Positions 54,478 through 64,000 are shown, numbered from the stretch's first letter. The stretch is 64,000 bases of DNA from Jeotgalicoccus coquinae (GCF_014207425.1 NZ_JACHFF010000001.1:952124-1016123), one strand, 5' to 3'. Notes: a model not told the origin generated them from the letters alone. A program made the numbers and translations.

Positions 54478-54882
54478 GGAGGACGACGGCGGTTCGACGG
54501 CGTACTTTAACACCACTTGGACTACGACACCACTTCGACGTCGTACTTCAACACCACTTGGAGGACGACGGGGATTCGACGTCGTACTTCAACACCTCTT
54601 GGAATACGACACCACTTCGACGTCGTACTTCAACACCTCTTGGAATACGACACCGCTTCGCCGTTGTACTTCAACACCTTCTAGAATACGACACCGCTTC
54701 GCCGTCGTACTTTAACGCCTCTTGGAGGACGACACCGCTTCGCCGTCGTACTTTAACACCTCTTGGAATACGACACCGCTTTGACGTCGTACTTTAACAC
54801 CTCTTGGAGGACGACACCACTTCGCCGTCGTACTTTAACACCACTTGGAGGACGACACCGCTTTGACGTCGTACTTTAAACT
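54478..54882. repeat. Array of ten 41-bp palindromic repeats (family B)
   Basis: The ACGAC element recurs at 54483, 54524, 54565, 54606, 54647, 54688, 54729, 54770, 54811 and 54852, exactly 41 bp each time. A unit reads TACGACACCGCTTCGCCGTC then GTACTTTAACACCTCTTGGA; TACGAC and GTCGTA form a hairpin. Units differ by a few bases and carry alternative stem pairs. Because 41 is not a multiple of three, overlapping open frames arise in all registers; these are not genes. Same family as 4399-4676. Confidence 0.92.
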
Positions 54883-54955
54883 TAATAATACTTTCAAATA
54901 CCCTGATTTTTTGTAAATACTCGTTTTTATGCTGTCCGGTTCACAACAGGAAATG

Positions 54956-54992
54956 CCCGTTGTCATCCCAGACACCCTGGTTAACAACGGGC
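54956..54992 (-). terminator. Terminator of the DHA2 exporter gene
   Basis: TGCCCGTTGT / ACAACGGGCA around a loop with a smaller inner stem. Confidence 0.7.
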
Positions 54993-55028
54993 AGCTCGCC
55001 TCCTCATTCAGCAATGGTTTTTATCTTG

Positions 55029-56462
55029 TTAGTTTTGTTCAGCATCGTCTTTTTCACTGACTACGCGTTCCTGTTCTTTAAGGAAGAGCGCGAATACCAG
55101 GCCGAGCACGGTTAATACCGCTGAGGCGATAAATGTATAGTTCACGCCGGTGATTTCGTCTGCCGGTGCGGGCGTGCCGCCGGATACGTTGAACGCGACC
55201 CCCGTCATTATTGTGATCAGGAGCGCGGTGAAGAGCGACCCGCCGATTTGGCGCATCGTATTGTTCAGCGACGTGCCGTGGGATATCATCTGATTGTCGA
55301 GCGCGTTCATGGCATACGTGGTGAGTGCCATCATCGACAGCCCGACGCCTAAAAAGCGCACGGTGTAAACCACAACAATATACGTAAATGTTGTTTCAGT
55401 GCTGAGGAATGACATTAAAATCGACGTGATTAATATCAGTATAAGACTGGTGAATGTGAGTATTCTAATGCCGTACTTATCGAACAGCCAGCCGGCAACG
55501 AGTGACATAATGCCCATAACAATGGCGCCGGGCAAGAGCGCAAGACCTGACTGGAATGCAGTAAACCCGAGCATATCCTGCATTAATACAGGAACGATAT
55601 TGTTTGCGCTGACCATCGACACAAAAACGATAATACCAATAAGTGTGGCCATTAGGAAGTACGGATTCGCGAGCACTCGGATTTCTAAAATCGGCTGCAC
55701 CAGTTTAAATTGTCTTCTGACGAAAAATCCGACAATAATTAATCCTAATACTATCGGCAGAATAACTTCCATGCTCGTCCAGCCGCTGACCCCCGCGACT
55801 GAGAAGCCGTATAACAGTCCGCCGAATCCGAGTGTCGACATGATAATGGATAACACATCGACTTTCGGGTTCGTCTGTTCAGTGACGTTCCGCATAAAGA
55901 AATATGCGAAAAGAATATTCATTCCCGCTAACGGTGCAATGATGATAAACAGTGTGCGCCACGGCCAGAATTCGACTATGTATCCTGACAGTGTCGGCCC
56001 GATTGCCGGTGCAAATCCTATTATCAGCCCAAACAGCCCCATTGCTTTCCCGCGGTTTTCGACTGAGAACATCTGCAGCAGAATGACCTGTGACAGCGGC
56101 ATCATAATTCCGGCACCGGATGCCTGCAGTATTCGCCCCGCCAACAGAGCAGGAAATACTGTGGATATTGCGGCGACAATCGTTCCGGCCATAAATAAAA
56201 TCATCGCGGTCATGTATAATCTCCGCGTTGTAAATTTATTAATTAAAAATGCAGAGATCGGAATCATAATTCCGTTCACTAAAAAGAATCCGGTCGTCAG
56301 CCACTGCGCTGTACTGAACGGAATATTAAGATCCGCCATAATAACCGGCACTGCCGTCACGAGCAGTGTCTGATTTAATATCGATACGAATGCGCCGACG
56401 ATCAAAATCGCAATAACGAGATTCCGCCCCGACGTACTCCCCCTGTTTTTTCTTCTGTTCAT
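55029..56462 (-). CDS. DHA2-family (EmrB/QacA-type) MFS multidrug exporter
   Basis: 477 aa, fourteen predicted helices, usual for the DHA2 branch of drug:H+ antiporters. Motifs: ILNQTLLVTAVPVIMADLNI then STAQWLTTGFFLVNGIMIPI in helices 1-2, GAGIMMPLSQVILLQMF and GFAPAIGPTLSGYIVEFW (antiporter motif C) in helices 4-5. Start at ATG 56460-56462, with GGGTGA upstream, preferred over a GTG four codons earlier. No regulator gene adjacent. Confidence 0.9.
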   Translation of the reverse strand: MNRRKNRGSTSGRNLVIAILIVGAFVSILNQTLLVTAVPVIMADLNIPFSTAQWLTTGFFLVNGIMIPISAFLINKFTTRRLYMTAMILFMAGTIVAAISTVFPALLAGRILQASGAGIMMPLSQVILLQMFSVENRGKAMGLFGLIIGFAPAIGPTLSGYIVEFWPWRTLFIIIAPLAGMNILFAYFFMRNVTEQTNPKVDVLSIIMSTLGFGGLLYGFSVAGVSGWTSMEVILPIVLGLIIVGFFVRRQFKLVQPILEIRVLANPYFLMATLIGIIVFVSMVSANNIVPVLMQDMLGFTAFQSGLALLPGAIVMGIMSLVAGWLFDKYGIRILTFTSLILILITSILMSFLSTETTFTYIVVVYTVRFLGVGLSMMALTTYAMNALDNQMISHGTSLNNTMRQIGGSLFTALLITIMTGVAFNVSGGTPAPADEITGVNYTFIASAVLTVLGLVFALFLKEQERVVSEKDDAEQN

Positions 56463-56507
56463 ATAATTTGTCACCCGATTCCCATATAATCCCCTGTTTA
56501 TATATAG

Positions 56508-56542
56508 AAAAAGACAAACTCATACAATACGAGTTTGTCTTT
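56508..56542 (-). terminator. Terminator of the second cytochrome gene
   Basis: AAAGACAAACTC / GAGTTTGTCTTT with a nine-base loop (56510-56542). Confidence 0.88.
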
Positions 56543-56554
56543 ATATCTCAGTTA

Positions 56555-57064
56555 TTATTGTTCGCTGAAGAACTGGTACATTGCAGTAAGCTCTTCGTCA
56601 GCAACCTGGTCTGCACTGAATGCAGGCATAGATCCCTGGCCGTCACGAACGATTGAAGTGAACTCGTCTTCAGCAAGGCTTGTACCTGCTAAAGCCGGCC
56701 CCATAGCTCCGGAGAAATCCTGACCGTGACATGATGCACAGTTGTCGCGGGCAATTCCTTCAGCATCAACGTCTCCGCTTGATGCAGTTTCTTCGCCTTC
56801 TTCTTCAGAAGCGCCCTCTTCACTTGACTCTTCTCCTGAATCCGCTGTTTCTTCTGTTGCAGCTTCATCCTCAGACGCAGTGTCGCTTCCGCCGCCGCTG
56901 CCTAAGTGGAAAATAAGTAAAGGAACGATTAAGAATACAACAAGCACAGGAACTAACCAGTAAATGTGTTTAGTACCTTTAGTGTTCGGATCGGGATTTT
57001 TCTCGATGTAGCGAGGCTGGCCATCGACTTTTACTCCGCGTGAACGTTTTTTATTATCACTCAT
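56555..57064 (-). CDS. Membrane-anchored c-type cytochrome
   Basis: 169 aa. A basic cytosolic start, one membrane helix (about residues 30-52, YWLVPVLVVFLIVPLLIF), an acidic Glu/Ser-rich linker, and a C-terminal class I cytochrome domain: heme motif CASCH (109-113) and the axial Met in GQGSMPAF. The domain is strikingly like that of the lipoprotein cytochrome at 8422-8769 (DAEGIA, CASCHG, GPALAG, MPAFS, EEL, FSEQ shared), so the two are paralogues with different anchors. It lies just before the heme operon. Confidence 0.93.
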   Translation of the reverse strand: MSDNKKRSRGVKVDGQPRYIEKNPDPNTKGTKHIYWLVPVLVVFLIVPLLIFHLGSGGGSDTASEDEAATEETADSGEESSEEGASEEEGEETASSGDVDAEGIARDNCASCHGQDFSGAMGPALAGTSLAEDEFTSIVRDGQGSMPAFSADQVADEELTAMYQFFSEQ

Positions 57065-57139
57065 TATGTCTACCCCCCATTTATACTATCACTCACTATT
57101 ATACACATATTCTATAACTCATGAAGTACAAAATTTAAA

Positions 57140-58426
57140 TTATTTACCCGTAACTTTACTTAATGCATTATCAAATGCATTAATTGTCATCTGGATGTCT
57201 TCTTCAGTGTGTTTAGTTGACAGGAACATTCCTTCAAACTGTGACGGCGGCAGGTAGACGCCTTCTGCTAATAATGCCTGATACATTGCTCTGAACAACT
57301 CTAAATCACTTGAGTTTGCACTGTCGAAATCTGTCACAGGTCCTTCTGTCAGGAAGAATCCGATCATTGAGCCTGCACGATTTATCGTAATCGGCGTGTC
57401 GTGACTCGCAAATACTTCTTTCAGACCCGCTTCAAGCTGATCTGCAAGTTTGCCGAAGTACTCGTAGCTGTCCGGTGTTAACTGGCTTAATGTTGCAAGT
57501 CCTGCACTCATCGCGAGCGGGTTACCTGATAATGTTCCAGCCTGATAAATATCTCCTGCCGGTGCAATGCGTTCCATGATTTCTTTTTTCCCGCCGTAAG
57601 CGCCGACCGGAAGTCCGCCGCCGATTACTTTACCGAGGCATGTTAAGTCCGGAGTAATGCCGAAGTGACCCTGTGCCGAGTTGTAGCCGACACGGAATCC
57701 TGTCATTACTTCGTCGAAGATTAACAGTGAATCATTTTTCTCTGTAATGTCGCGCACAAACTGAAGGTATCCTTCAACCGGCGGCACTACACCCATGTTG
57801 CCTGCGACAGGTTCCATAATGACTGCAGCGATGTCATCGCCGAATTTATCGAATGCTTCTGTCAGACTTCTTTCGTCGTTGTAAGGGACAGTAATTGTGT
57901 TTTTAGCAGTTCCTTCAGGAACGCCCGGAGAATCCGGAAGACCAAGTGTCGCAACACCTGAACCTGCTTTAATTAATAACGAGTCACTGTGGCCGTGGTA
58001 GCAGCCTTCAAATTTAAGAATTTTGTTTTTACCTGTGTACCCGCGGGCTAAACGAAGTGCCGCCAGTGTTGCTTCTGTTCCTGAAGACACCATACGCACC
58101 ATTTCGATTGACGGTACACGTTCCATAACAAGTTCAGCCATTGTCGTCTCAAGCTCCGTCGGTGCACCGAATGATGTCCCTTTAACCGCTGCGTCCTGAA
58201 CGCTTTTCACGACTTTATCGTCTGCGTGGCCAAGAATTAACGGACCGAAGCTTAATGAATAGTCGATGTAGGAATTGCCGTCCACATCGTAAAGACGTGA
58301 ACCTTTAGCGTGATCGATAAATAACGGGTGGTCGCCGACCGATTTAAAGGCGCGTGCCGGAGAGTTTACTCCGCCCGGCATTACTTTAACCGCTTTTGCA
58401 TAAAGTTCTTTTGACTTATTATACAT
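57140..58426 (-). CDS. hemL: Glutamate-1-semialdehyde 2,1-aminomutase
   Basis: About 428 aa. PLP enzyme making 5-aminolevulinate from glutamate-1-semialdehyde. PLP lysine in [17 protein letters not shown] (about residue 263), DEVMTGFRV and [16 protein letters not shown] are visible. Start at ATG 58424-58426 just after the hemB stop, with GGGAG nine bases upstream; the longer frame into hemB is rejected. Last gene of hemAXCDBL. Confidence 0.97.
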   Translation of the reverse strand: MYNKSKELYAKAVKVMPGGVNSPARAFKSVGDHPLFIDHAKGSRLYDVDGNSYIDYSLSFGPLILGHADDKVVKSVQDAAVKGTSFGAPTELETTMAELVMERVPSIEMVRMVSSGTEATLAALRLARGYTGKNKILKFEGCYHGHSDSLLIKAGSGVATLGLPDSPGVPEGTAKNTITVPYNDERSLTEAFDKFGDDIAAVIMEPVAGNMGVVPPVEGYLQFVRDITEKNDSLLIFDEVMTGFRVGYNSAQGHFGITPDLTCLGKVIGGGLPVGAYGGKKEIMERIAPAGDIYQAGTLSGNPLAMSAGLATLSQLTPDSYEYFGKLADQLEAGLKEVFASHDTPITINRAGSMIGFFLTEGPVTDFDSANSSDLELFRAMYQALLAEGVYLPPSQFEGMFLSTKHTEEDIQMTINAFDNALSKVTGK

Positions 58427-58427
58427 C

Positions 58428-59408
58428 TTAAATTTCTCCCTTATTAATTTTTTCCGCAAGATCTTTTGCGAAATAAGTAATAATCATATCTGCGCCTGCG
58501 CGCTTCATTGAAATCATCTGTTCAGCAATCACTTCTTCATCTACAAGTCCCTGATCGATTGCGCTGCGTGTCATTGCATACTCGCCGCTCACGTTATATG
58601 CAATAATCGGCATATTCGAATTATTACGCACGTCACGGATAATATCGAGATACGATAATGCCGGTTTAACAATCATCATGTCCGCACCTTCAAGTGTGTC
58701 ACTTTCCAGTTCGCGGAGTGCTTCCAGACGGTTGGCCGGATCCATCTGATACGTGCGGCGGTCGCCGAATGACGGTGTTGATTCCGCTGCATCTCTGAAC
58801 GGACCGTAGAATTTGGACGCATATTTAATGCCGTAGCTCATAATTGGAATATGAGCGTAGCCCGCTCTGTCCAGTCCCTGGCGAATTTCAGTAACGAAAC
58901 CGTCCATCATGTTGCTCGGTGCAATAATATCTGCGCCTGCTTTCGCCTGTGATACAGCAGTCTGTACGAGTAATGGCAATGTTGAATCATTGTCGACATC
59001 CTGTGTCTTCGGATCGATTAAGCCGCAGTGGCCGTGGTCTGTGTATTCGCACAGGCACGTATCCAGAATGACGAGCAGTTCCGGATAATGTTCCTTCGAC
59101 AGTCGGCATGCTTCCTGCACGATACCATGATCGTGGTAAGCGCCTGTGCCTTCAGCGTCTTTTTCATTCGGAATACCGAAGAAAATAACGCTTTTAATGC
59201 CAAGTGCAACCACTTCATCCAGCTCTTCTTTAAGCAGGTTTAATGAAATCTGGTATACACCTTTCATCGATGACACTTCCTGTTTTACGTCCGGTTTTTC
59301 AACGACAAAAATCGGATAGATTAAATCATCTTTTGATAGTTTCGTTTCGCGCACCATGTCGCGCATAAAACCGCTTTGTCTTAAACGGCGATGTCTGTCA
59401 AAGTTCAT
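58428..59408 (-). CDS. hemB: Porphobilinogen synthase (5-aminolevulinate dehydratase)
   Basis: 326 aa. Condenses two 5-aminolevulinates. Zinc-binding cysteines in [16 protein letters not shown], Schiff-base lysines in [17 protein letters not shown] and [12 protein letters not shown]. Its ATG overlaps the hemD stop (TAATG), implying coupled translation. Confidence 0.97.
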   Translation of the reverse strand: MNFDRHRRLRQSGFMRDMVRETKLSKDDLIYPIFVVEKPDVKQEVSSMKGVYQISLNLLKEELDEVVALGIKSVIFFGIPNEKDAEGTGAYHDHGIVQEACRLSKEHYPELLVILDTCLCEYTDHGHCGLIDPKTQDVDNDSTLPLLVQTAVSQAKAGADIIAPSNMMDGFVTEIRQGLDRAGYAHIPIMSYGIKYASKFYGPFRDAAESTPSFGDRRTYQMDPANRLEALRELESDTLEGADMMIVKPALSYLDIIRDVRNNSNMPIIAYNVSGEYAMTRSAIDQGLVDEEVIAEQMISMKRAGADMIITYFAKDLAEKINKGEI

Positions 59409-60097
59409 TATTGAATACTCTCCTTAATAAAATTAATCATATGTCCAAGTGTTTCATGCTCCGGCGTCGAAGCGCGCAGTCCGTACTGCTTTAATCTCGA
59501 TTCAGTTACATGACCGATTGCGATAAAATGAATACTTTTTAACTCGCTAACCGTAAAATGCCCCATTAAGCTGTCGACCGCAGACGGTGATGACAATGTC
59601 AGGTAATCGATCTGCCCTAAATTCTCTCTGATCCGTTTAATGGAACCGTCGTGCACTTTCGGGTAGTAGAGATCGATTTCAGTCACCTCTGCGCCTGATT
59701 CTCTCATATAGTCGCGCATTAACGGACGCTTTTTGCTGCTCGCGGGATAGAGTATTTTATCGCCGGGATTAATTGTACATTCCTCGATAAACCCTTCCTG
59801 CGTATACGTTGACGGTTCGAAGTCCACATCGATGCCGAGGGCATTTAAAGCTTCGGTCGTTTTCACGCCGATGCTCGAAATGTTGTCCGTTTTGACATGC
59901 TTAAAAAAGGTGCGAAAGTGCTTCACCGTATTTTTGCTCGTCATTACGAGCCAAGTATAGTGTGTATTTAAAACCGTTTCGTCAAATGGCAGAATTTCAG
60001 TCGTAATGAGCGGTGCATGGACGAGGGTTAAGTCCTCGTCCACATCAAGCTCAAACGTCGACTGCGTAACGTAAACTACCGGTTTATTTGCCGGCAT
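59408..60097 (-). CDS. hemD: Uroporphyrinogen-III synthase
   Basis: 229 aa. Low sequence conservation is normal for this enzyme; assignment rests on length, position between hemC and hemB, and patterns such as [20 protein letters not shown] and [16 protein letters not shown]. Closes hydroxymethylbilane to uroporphyrinogen III. Overlaps hemC by 14 bp. Confidence 0.93.
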   Translation of the reverse strand: MPANKPVVYVTQSTFELDVDEDLTLVHAPLITTEILPFDETVLNTHYTWLVMTSKNTVKHFRTFFKHVKTDNISSIGVKTTEALNALGIDVDFEPSTYTQEGFIEECTINPGDKILYPASSKKRPLMRDYMRESGAEVTEIDLYYPKVHDGSIKRIRENLGQIDYLTLSSPSAVDSLMGHFTVSELKSIHFIAIGHVTESRLKQYGLRASTPEHETLGHMINFIKESIQ

Positions 60098-61016
60098 TAT
60101 TCTCGTTAATCATGTCGATAATATCTTTCGCACCGATTTTTTCCATTTCATCCGCAACGAGATTTCCAAGTTTTACCGGATCCTGGTGTGATTTTTTAAC
60201 GACATAACGTTCGTTGCCGTCTTCAGACATAATTAATCCTGTTAAATATAACTCTCCGTCTTCAAGTGTTGCATATCCGCCGATCGGCACCTGACAGCTG
60301 CCGTCCATGCGTTTAAGGAAAGTACGTTCCGCTGTTGTACATGTCGCATCATCTACTGAATGCACAGTCTGCAGCATTTCAATGAGTTCAGCGTCGTCTT
60401 CACGCACTTCAATACCCAATGCACCCTGTGCGATTGCCGGAATGAACTCTTCAGGGTCGAAGTATTCAGTTACCACGTTGTCGCTCCAGCCCATGCGTTT
60501 AAGTCCTGCAGCAGCAAGTAAAATCGCGTCGTATTCGCCCGCCTCCATTTTCTTAATGCGGGTATCGATGTTTCCGCGCACCCAGTTAACAGTAATATCA
60601 TCGCGCATTGATAAGAGCTGTGCGCCGCGGCGTAAGCTTGAAGTTCCGACGATGCTGTCTTTCGGCAGATCTTTGAATAATACTTTGTTGTTCGACAGGA
60701 ACGCATCGCGCATATCTTCACGTTCAGGTACACATGCGATAACGAATCCTTCAGGCAGTACGCTCGGTACGTCTTTTAAGCTGTGAATTGCCATATCGAT
60801 TTCTTTGTTTTTAAGTGCTTCTTCGATTTCTTTAACGAAAAGTCCTTTACCGCCGACTTTCGATAACTGTACATCGACGATGCGATCACCTTTAGTGACG
60901 ATTTCCTTTATTTCAATTTCCGCTTCCGGGAACTGTGCCTGCAGTTTTTTAATGAATTGTTTCGACTGCGTTAAAGCAAGACCGCTTCTCCTAGAACCTA
61001 CAATAATTTTTCTCAT
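60084..61016 (-). CDS. hemC: Hydroxymethylbilane synthase (porphobilinogen deaminase)
   Basis: 310 aa. Joins four porphobilinogens. The dipyrromethane-cofactor cysteine is in [11 protein letters not shown] (about residue 240). [32 protein letters not shown] and [12 protein letters not shown] complete the signature. AAGGAGAG precedes the ATG. Confidence 0.97.
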   Translation of the reverse strand: MRKIIVGSRRSGLALTQSKQFIKKLQAQFPEAEIEIKEIVTKGDRIVDVQLSKVGGKGLFVKEIEEALKNKEIDMAIHSLKDVPSVLPEGFVIACVPEREDMRDAFLSNNKVLFKDLPKDSIVGTSSLRRGAQLLSMRDDITVNWVRGNIDTRIKKMEAGEYDAILLAAAGLKRMGWSDNVVTEYFDPEEFIPAIAQGALGIEVREDDAELIEMLQTVHSVDDATCTTAERTFLKRMDGSCQVPIGGYATLEDGELYLTGLIMSEDGNERYVVKKSHQDPVKLGNLVADEMEKIGAKDIIDMINENNAGK

Positions 61017-61030
61017 AATTTATACTCTCC

Positions 61031-61855
61031 TTAAAGTGACCAGAAATGAAAATTCGATATTTCTGAAAGAATTAAATAATTCAGCATAACGAGGACAAAA
61101 ATTGCGATGCTGTATACGGCAAACTTCGTCGTCTCATGTTTTAATTTAACCATTGCCAGAATAATGCTGTACATAATAATAACACATACGGTACCGATAA
61201 CTTTCGAATCATAGAGGACATTCAGACCGATAATCTGAAGTCCCCAGACGATTCCTATTATAATACTTATACTCATCAAAATCACACCGATAAAGGTCAG
61301 TCTGAGCATAACTTTTTCTGCGGTGCCGATACTGAACAGCGAAAAGAAACTTCTGTTGAATTTCTTCTGCTTTAAATTGCGGCGCTGAACTAAGTATATA
61401 ACAGCATTCAGCATGCTGATAAAGAACATGACATATGCTGCGAGCGCACTGCCCACATGGACGATTAAGAGCTCGTTGACAATTTCAAGCGTCAGCGCCG
61501 TCGAACTGAAGTTCAGCGATGAAAATGTGTAGAACGTCATTAAAAATATAGTAATAATTAAGTAAAACAGTAATATAAACTCGGATTTCGTCTTTATAAA
61601 ATGAATAATTCCGAGCAGTATAAATATCAGGCTAAGCGTAAATATACTCTCAGCAAGTGTCAGAATCGGAATTCTGCCAAGCTGGACACCGAGCTGTACG
61701 ACTGACAAAAAGTGCAGTATAACAGCCGGTGTGAGCACATACAGAGAAACCTTTCTGACTTGTCGATTTCTTAAAAACAAATCGTATGACAGTGCAGAAA
61801 GGCTGATAAAATATAAAAGTAATATAATTTCTTGAATGCGGAACATCATATCCAT
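61031..61855 (-). CDS. hemX: HemX, cytochrome c biogenesis-type membrane protein
   Basis: 274 aa, eight predicted membrane helices. Shows the CcsA/HemX pattern, including VQLGRIPILTLAESIFTLSL, HVGSALAAYVMFFISMLNAV and the GLQIIGLNVLYDSK segment near the end. In B. subtilis HemX affects the steady-state level of HemA. Between hemA and hemC, as usual in Bacillales. Confidence 0.93.
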   Translation of the reverse strand: MDMMFRIQEIILLLYFISLSALSYDLFLRNRQVRKVSLYVLTPAVILHFLSVVQLGVQLGRIPILTLAESIFTLSLIFILLGIIHFIKTKSEFILLFYLIITIFLMTFYTFSSLNFSSTALTLEIVNELLIVHVGSALAAYVMFFISMLNAVIYLVQRRNLKQKKFNRSFFSLFSIGTAEKVMLRLTFIGVILMSISIIIGIVWGLQIIGLNVLYDSKVIGTVCVIIMYSIILAMVKLKHETTKFAVYSIAIFVLVMLNYLILSEISNFHFWSL

Positions 61856-61870
61856 AAGATATCCACCTTG

Positions 61871-63217
61871 CTAATTAAGGTTAAGCTGTTCTTTACGTGC
61901 TTTCAGTTTCTCTCTCTGTTTAACCGTTGAAACTTCGCGTGCTGCTTCCACTTCTTCTTCGATGTGGAACATCTTCATAATATCCTCGAGTTTTTCATCG
62001 CGCTTTTTATCGCCTGCGATTTCTTTCGTAAAGATAATCGGATCGCGCAGCATCTGGTTAATAATACTCTTCATGTGTTTTGAGATTACCGTGCGTTCGC
62101 GTTCGGACATATCCGGCAGCTTGCGCTCCAGTGAATCAAACGTTTCGTCGTGAATTTTCAATGCATTCGTACGCATTGCCTGAATAACAGGCACGACACC
62201 CTGCACTCTGAGCCACTCTTCGAACTCTGCAGTCGTGCCGTCGATCATTGCTTTAATCTTTTCGGCTTCCTGTTCGCGTGATGCGAGGTTCGAGTCGACA
62301 AGTCCCTGCAGATCATCGACGTTGTACATATATACGTTGTCGCTCGTATCGATTGCCGGATCAATGTCTCTCGGCATCGCAATATCGATTAAGATAAGCG
62401 GTGAGCCGCCGCGCGTTTTGTTAACATTATCAATCATATCTTTTTTAATGACATAATCCGGTGACGATGTACTTGAAATCACGATGTCTGCTTCTTTTAA
62501 TTCAGACTCAAGTGCATGAAGGTTTTCTGCACGGCCGTTAAAGCGCGCAGCTAAGTCTTCTGCTTTTTCAAGTGAACGGTTTAACACGACAACGTCTTCA
62601 ATGCCGTTTGACGTTAAGTTAAGTAATGACTCTTCTGCCATCTCACCTGCACCGATAACAAGTACACGGCTTTTCTTAACGTTCGCAAAAATACGTTTAG
62701 CCAGTTCAACTGCGGCATATGAAATGGATACTGCATTTTTCGAAATATCCGTTTCATTATGACCGCGTTTAGCGACAGTAATCGCTTCTTTGAACAGCTT
62801 GTTAAAAATCGTTCCTGTCGTATGTTCTTCCTGTGCAGTTAAAAACGCGTCCCTGATTTGACCGAGAATTTGCGTTTCGCCAAGCACCATGGAATCAAGT
62901 CCCGCAGTAACGTTAAACAGATGCGAAATTGCTTCGTCCGCAACTTTCATATCCGTCATATCTTTAATTTTTTCATATTCAATATCGAACCAGTCTGCAA
63001 GGAATTTTCTGGAGTAATACGCCCCCGTATGCTCCTGATCACTGACGACGTACAGTTCTGTACGGTTGCACGTCGATAACAGCGCCGCTTCCAATATACT
63101 CTTCTGTTCGCGTAATTTATGCAGTGCCTCAACGACTTCATCGTCCTGGAATGTAACCTGCTCGCGTTCTTCTACGCCGGTTTTTTTATAATTTAGACTT
63201 AATGCAATAATATGCAC
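61871..63217 (-). CDS. hemA: Glutamyl-tRNA reductase
   Basis: 448 aa. First committed step of heme synthesis: reduces glutamyl-tRNA with NADPH. Catalytic C50 in LLSTCNRTELY; GLDSMVLGETQILGQIRDAF, the NADPH-binding VIGAGEMAEESLLNL and the C-terminal dimer helix are present. GTG start at 63215-63217 with GAGGGGG seven bases upstream. Heads hemAXCDBL. Confidence 0.97.
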   Translation of the reverse strand: MHIIALSLNYKKTGVEEREQVTFQDDEVVEALHKLREQKSILEAALLSTCNRTELYVVSDQEHTGAYYSRKFLADWFDIEYEKIKDMTDMKVADEAISHLFNVTAGLDSMVLGETQILGQIRDAFLTAQEEHTTGTIFNKLFKEAITVAKRGHNETDISKNAVSISYAAVELAKRIFANVKKSRVLVIGAGEMAEESLLNLTSNGIEDVVVLNRSLEKAEDLAARFNGRAENLHALESELKEADIVISSTSSPDYVIKKDMIDNVNKTRGGSPLILIDIAMPRDIDPAIDTSDNVYMYNVDDLQGLVDSNLASREQEAEKIKAMIDGTTAEFEEWLRVQGVVPVIQAMRTNALKIHDETFDSLERKLPDMSERERTVISKHMKSIINQMLRDPIIFTKEIAGDKKRDEKLEDIMKMFHIEEEVEAAREVSTVKQREKLKARKEQLNLN

Positions 63218-63321
63218 TATAATGCCCCCTCAAAACTTAACTCACAAATAAAGGATCTCATTTGAACCTCTTTATCTATTCCCTATTTATACTAATTATA
63301 AATTAGCGATATATCAAGCGT

Positions 63322-63909
63322 TTAGACAAACTTTTGTAAAGCTGTCATAATTTCAGGCAAATTCCGCTTGTCCAGGGAAGAAAATGGGAAAATCTGGTCT
63401 TCAGCTTCCATTTCCAGCTCTCTTTTAATAATGCTGATGTGTTTCTGTATTTTACCGCGGGCAATTTTATCCGCCTTCGTCGCAACAATAATTACGGGCA
63501 GTTCATAATATTTCAGGAAATCGTACATTGAAATATCATCAGCTGTCGGCGGGTGACGGAGATCCACCAGCTGTACAACACATGTCAGTGTCGGGCGTTC
63601 TTTCAGGTAGCCTTCGATCATGCCGCCCCACTTTTCGCGTTCAGACTTCGACTGTTTTGCGTAACCGTATCCCGGCACGTCGACGAAGACGAACTTGTTA
63701 TCTGCGTTGTAGAAGTTCAGCGTAATTGTTTTACCCGGTTTCGATGATGTACGTGCGACACCTTTACGTCCGCACATTGCGTTAATAAATGATGACTTCC
63801 CTACGTTTGAGCGTCCGCTTAATGCTATCTCTTTTAAGCCTGTTGCCGGATAATGTTCCGGACTCACCGCAGAGGTAATTATATCTACGTTACTTGGATT
63901 AATTTTCAT
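63322..63909 (-). CDS. ysxC: Ribosome-biogenesis GTP-binding protein YsxC/EngB
   Basis: 195 aa. Essential GTPase for 50S assembly. G1 GRSNVGKS (residues 32-39), G2/G3 around [12 protein letters not shown] and [16 protein letters not shown]4 VATKADKI, G5 FSSLDKRN. Start at ATG 63907-63909 with AAGGAAGTG upstream. Sits between hemA and clpX as in staphylococci. Confidence 0.96.
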   Translation of the reverse strand: MKINPSNVDIITSAVSPEHYPATGLKEIALSGRSNVGKSSFINAMCGRKGVARTSSKPGKTITLNFYNADNKFVFVDVPGYGYAKQSKSEREKWGGMIEGYLKERPTLTCVVQLVDLRHPPTADDISMYDFLKYYELPVIIVATKADKIARGKIQKHISIIKRELEMEAEDQIFPFSSLDKRNLPEIMTALQKFV

Positions 63910-63922
63910 ATTGGTCACTTCC

Positions 63923-63953
63923 TTTAAAAAAGGCTGTCGCAATGACAGCCTTT
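63923..63953 (-). terminator. Terminator after clpX
   Basis: AAGGCTGTC / GACAGCCTT around ATTGC (minus strand), followed by TTTTTT; falls between the clpX stop and the ysxC ribosome-binding site. Confidence 0.88.
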
Positions 63954-63958
63954 AGTTA

Positions 63959-64000
63959 TTATGCACTTTTCTGATCTTCAGTCAGTTCTTTACCTTCCGC
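63959..64000 (-). CDS. clpX: 3' end of a gene, probably clpX (partial)
   Basis: The last 13 codons before TAA (63959-63961) read AEGKELTEDQKSA; the rest is outside the window. The clpX assignment comes only from the conserved order clpX-ysxC-hemA and an acidic/charged tail, so it is inference. Confidence 0.55.
   Translation of the reverse strand, partial: AEGKELTEDQKSA

Noticed and set aside
54413-54797. Overlapping open frames of 100-118 codons in the repeat array
   Set aside because: They arise because the 41-bp unit lacks stops in some registers; no ribosome-binding site, and the translation is just the repeat read in rotating frames.
54478-54882. Regular repeats as a possible CRISPR array
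   Set aside because: The whole 41-bp unit is repeated, without unique spacers, and no cas genes are near; the same holds for 4399-4676, where the variable part is decayed repeat, not spacer.
55399-56373. Long plus-strand frame (324 codons) opposite the DHA2 exporter
   Set aside because: Antisense shadow of a clear transporter gene; no ribosome-binding site or recognisable domain.

Overview
The window looks like core chromosome of a Gram-positive coccus of the family Staphylococcaceae, but not Staphylococcus aureus itself; a Jeotgalicoccus/Salinicoccus-type genus is my best guess. The reasons are adjacent FemA and FemB pentaglycine-bridge transferases, the gene orders parE-parC-alsT near plsY and acnA, the block clpX-ysxC-hemAXCDBL with valS-folC nearby, a CadC with the plasmid pI258 cysteine pattern, and S. 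aureus-like regulatory signals (LexA boxes, a T-box leader). No rRNA or tRNA genes were seen.

Layout. 1-4.3 kb: three FemA/B-family genes in a row (minus strand). 4.3-5.0 kb: an array of 41-bp palindromic repeats, a broken VbhA-like antitoxin gene and two strong palindromes in front of a SatD-like regulator. 5.7-8.3 kb: cadCA cadmium resistance. 8.4-11.7 kb: a c-type cytochrome lipoprotein and a Tat-exported gluconate-dehydrogenase-like flavoenzyme pair. 11.9-14.4 kb: a MerR-controlled ABC exporter. 14.4-17.5 kb: DUF488, a TVP38-type membrane protein and a Y-family DNA polymerase under a LexA box. 17.5-17.8 kb: a complete but unannotated Fst-type type I toxin-antitoxin locus whose toxin promoter carries its own LexA box. 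18.2-23.1 kb: a four-gene operon of unknown function around a Ycf46-like AAA+ ATPase. 23.3-34.9 kb: MerR/TipAS regulator, M20 dipeptidase, YeeE/YedE sulfur transporter, a low-G+C membrane/Nudix-like orphan, an IS30 remnant, an LCP cell-wall ligase, a DUF1002 secreted protein, a MazEF-type pair and an MFS transporter. 34.9-38.0 kb: an A+T-rich DUF262 / DUF3696-ATPase / unknown operon that looks like a defence island. 38.3-64.0 kb: conserved housekeeping genes (alsT, parCE, plsY, acnA, mscL, folC, valS, abrB-type, DHA2 exporter, second cytochrome c, heme operon, ysxC, clpX end).

How the parts connect. DNA damage is a theme: LexA-type boxes lie before the polymerase, the Fst-like toxin and parE. 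Heme made by hemAXCDBL would supply the two cytochromes c. Intergenic space is unusually rich in tandem palindromic repeats. Two families with unrelated sequence, at four loci, all keep an exact 41-bp period. The most interesting candidates are the SOS-linked type I toxin, the 41-bp repeats, the AAA operon and the DUF262 island.

All calls come from reading the sequence. No database search was run, so family names rest on recognised motifs and remembered relatives.
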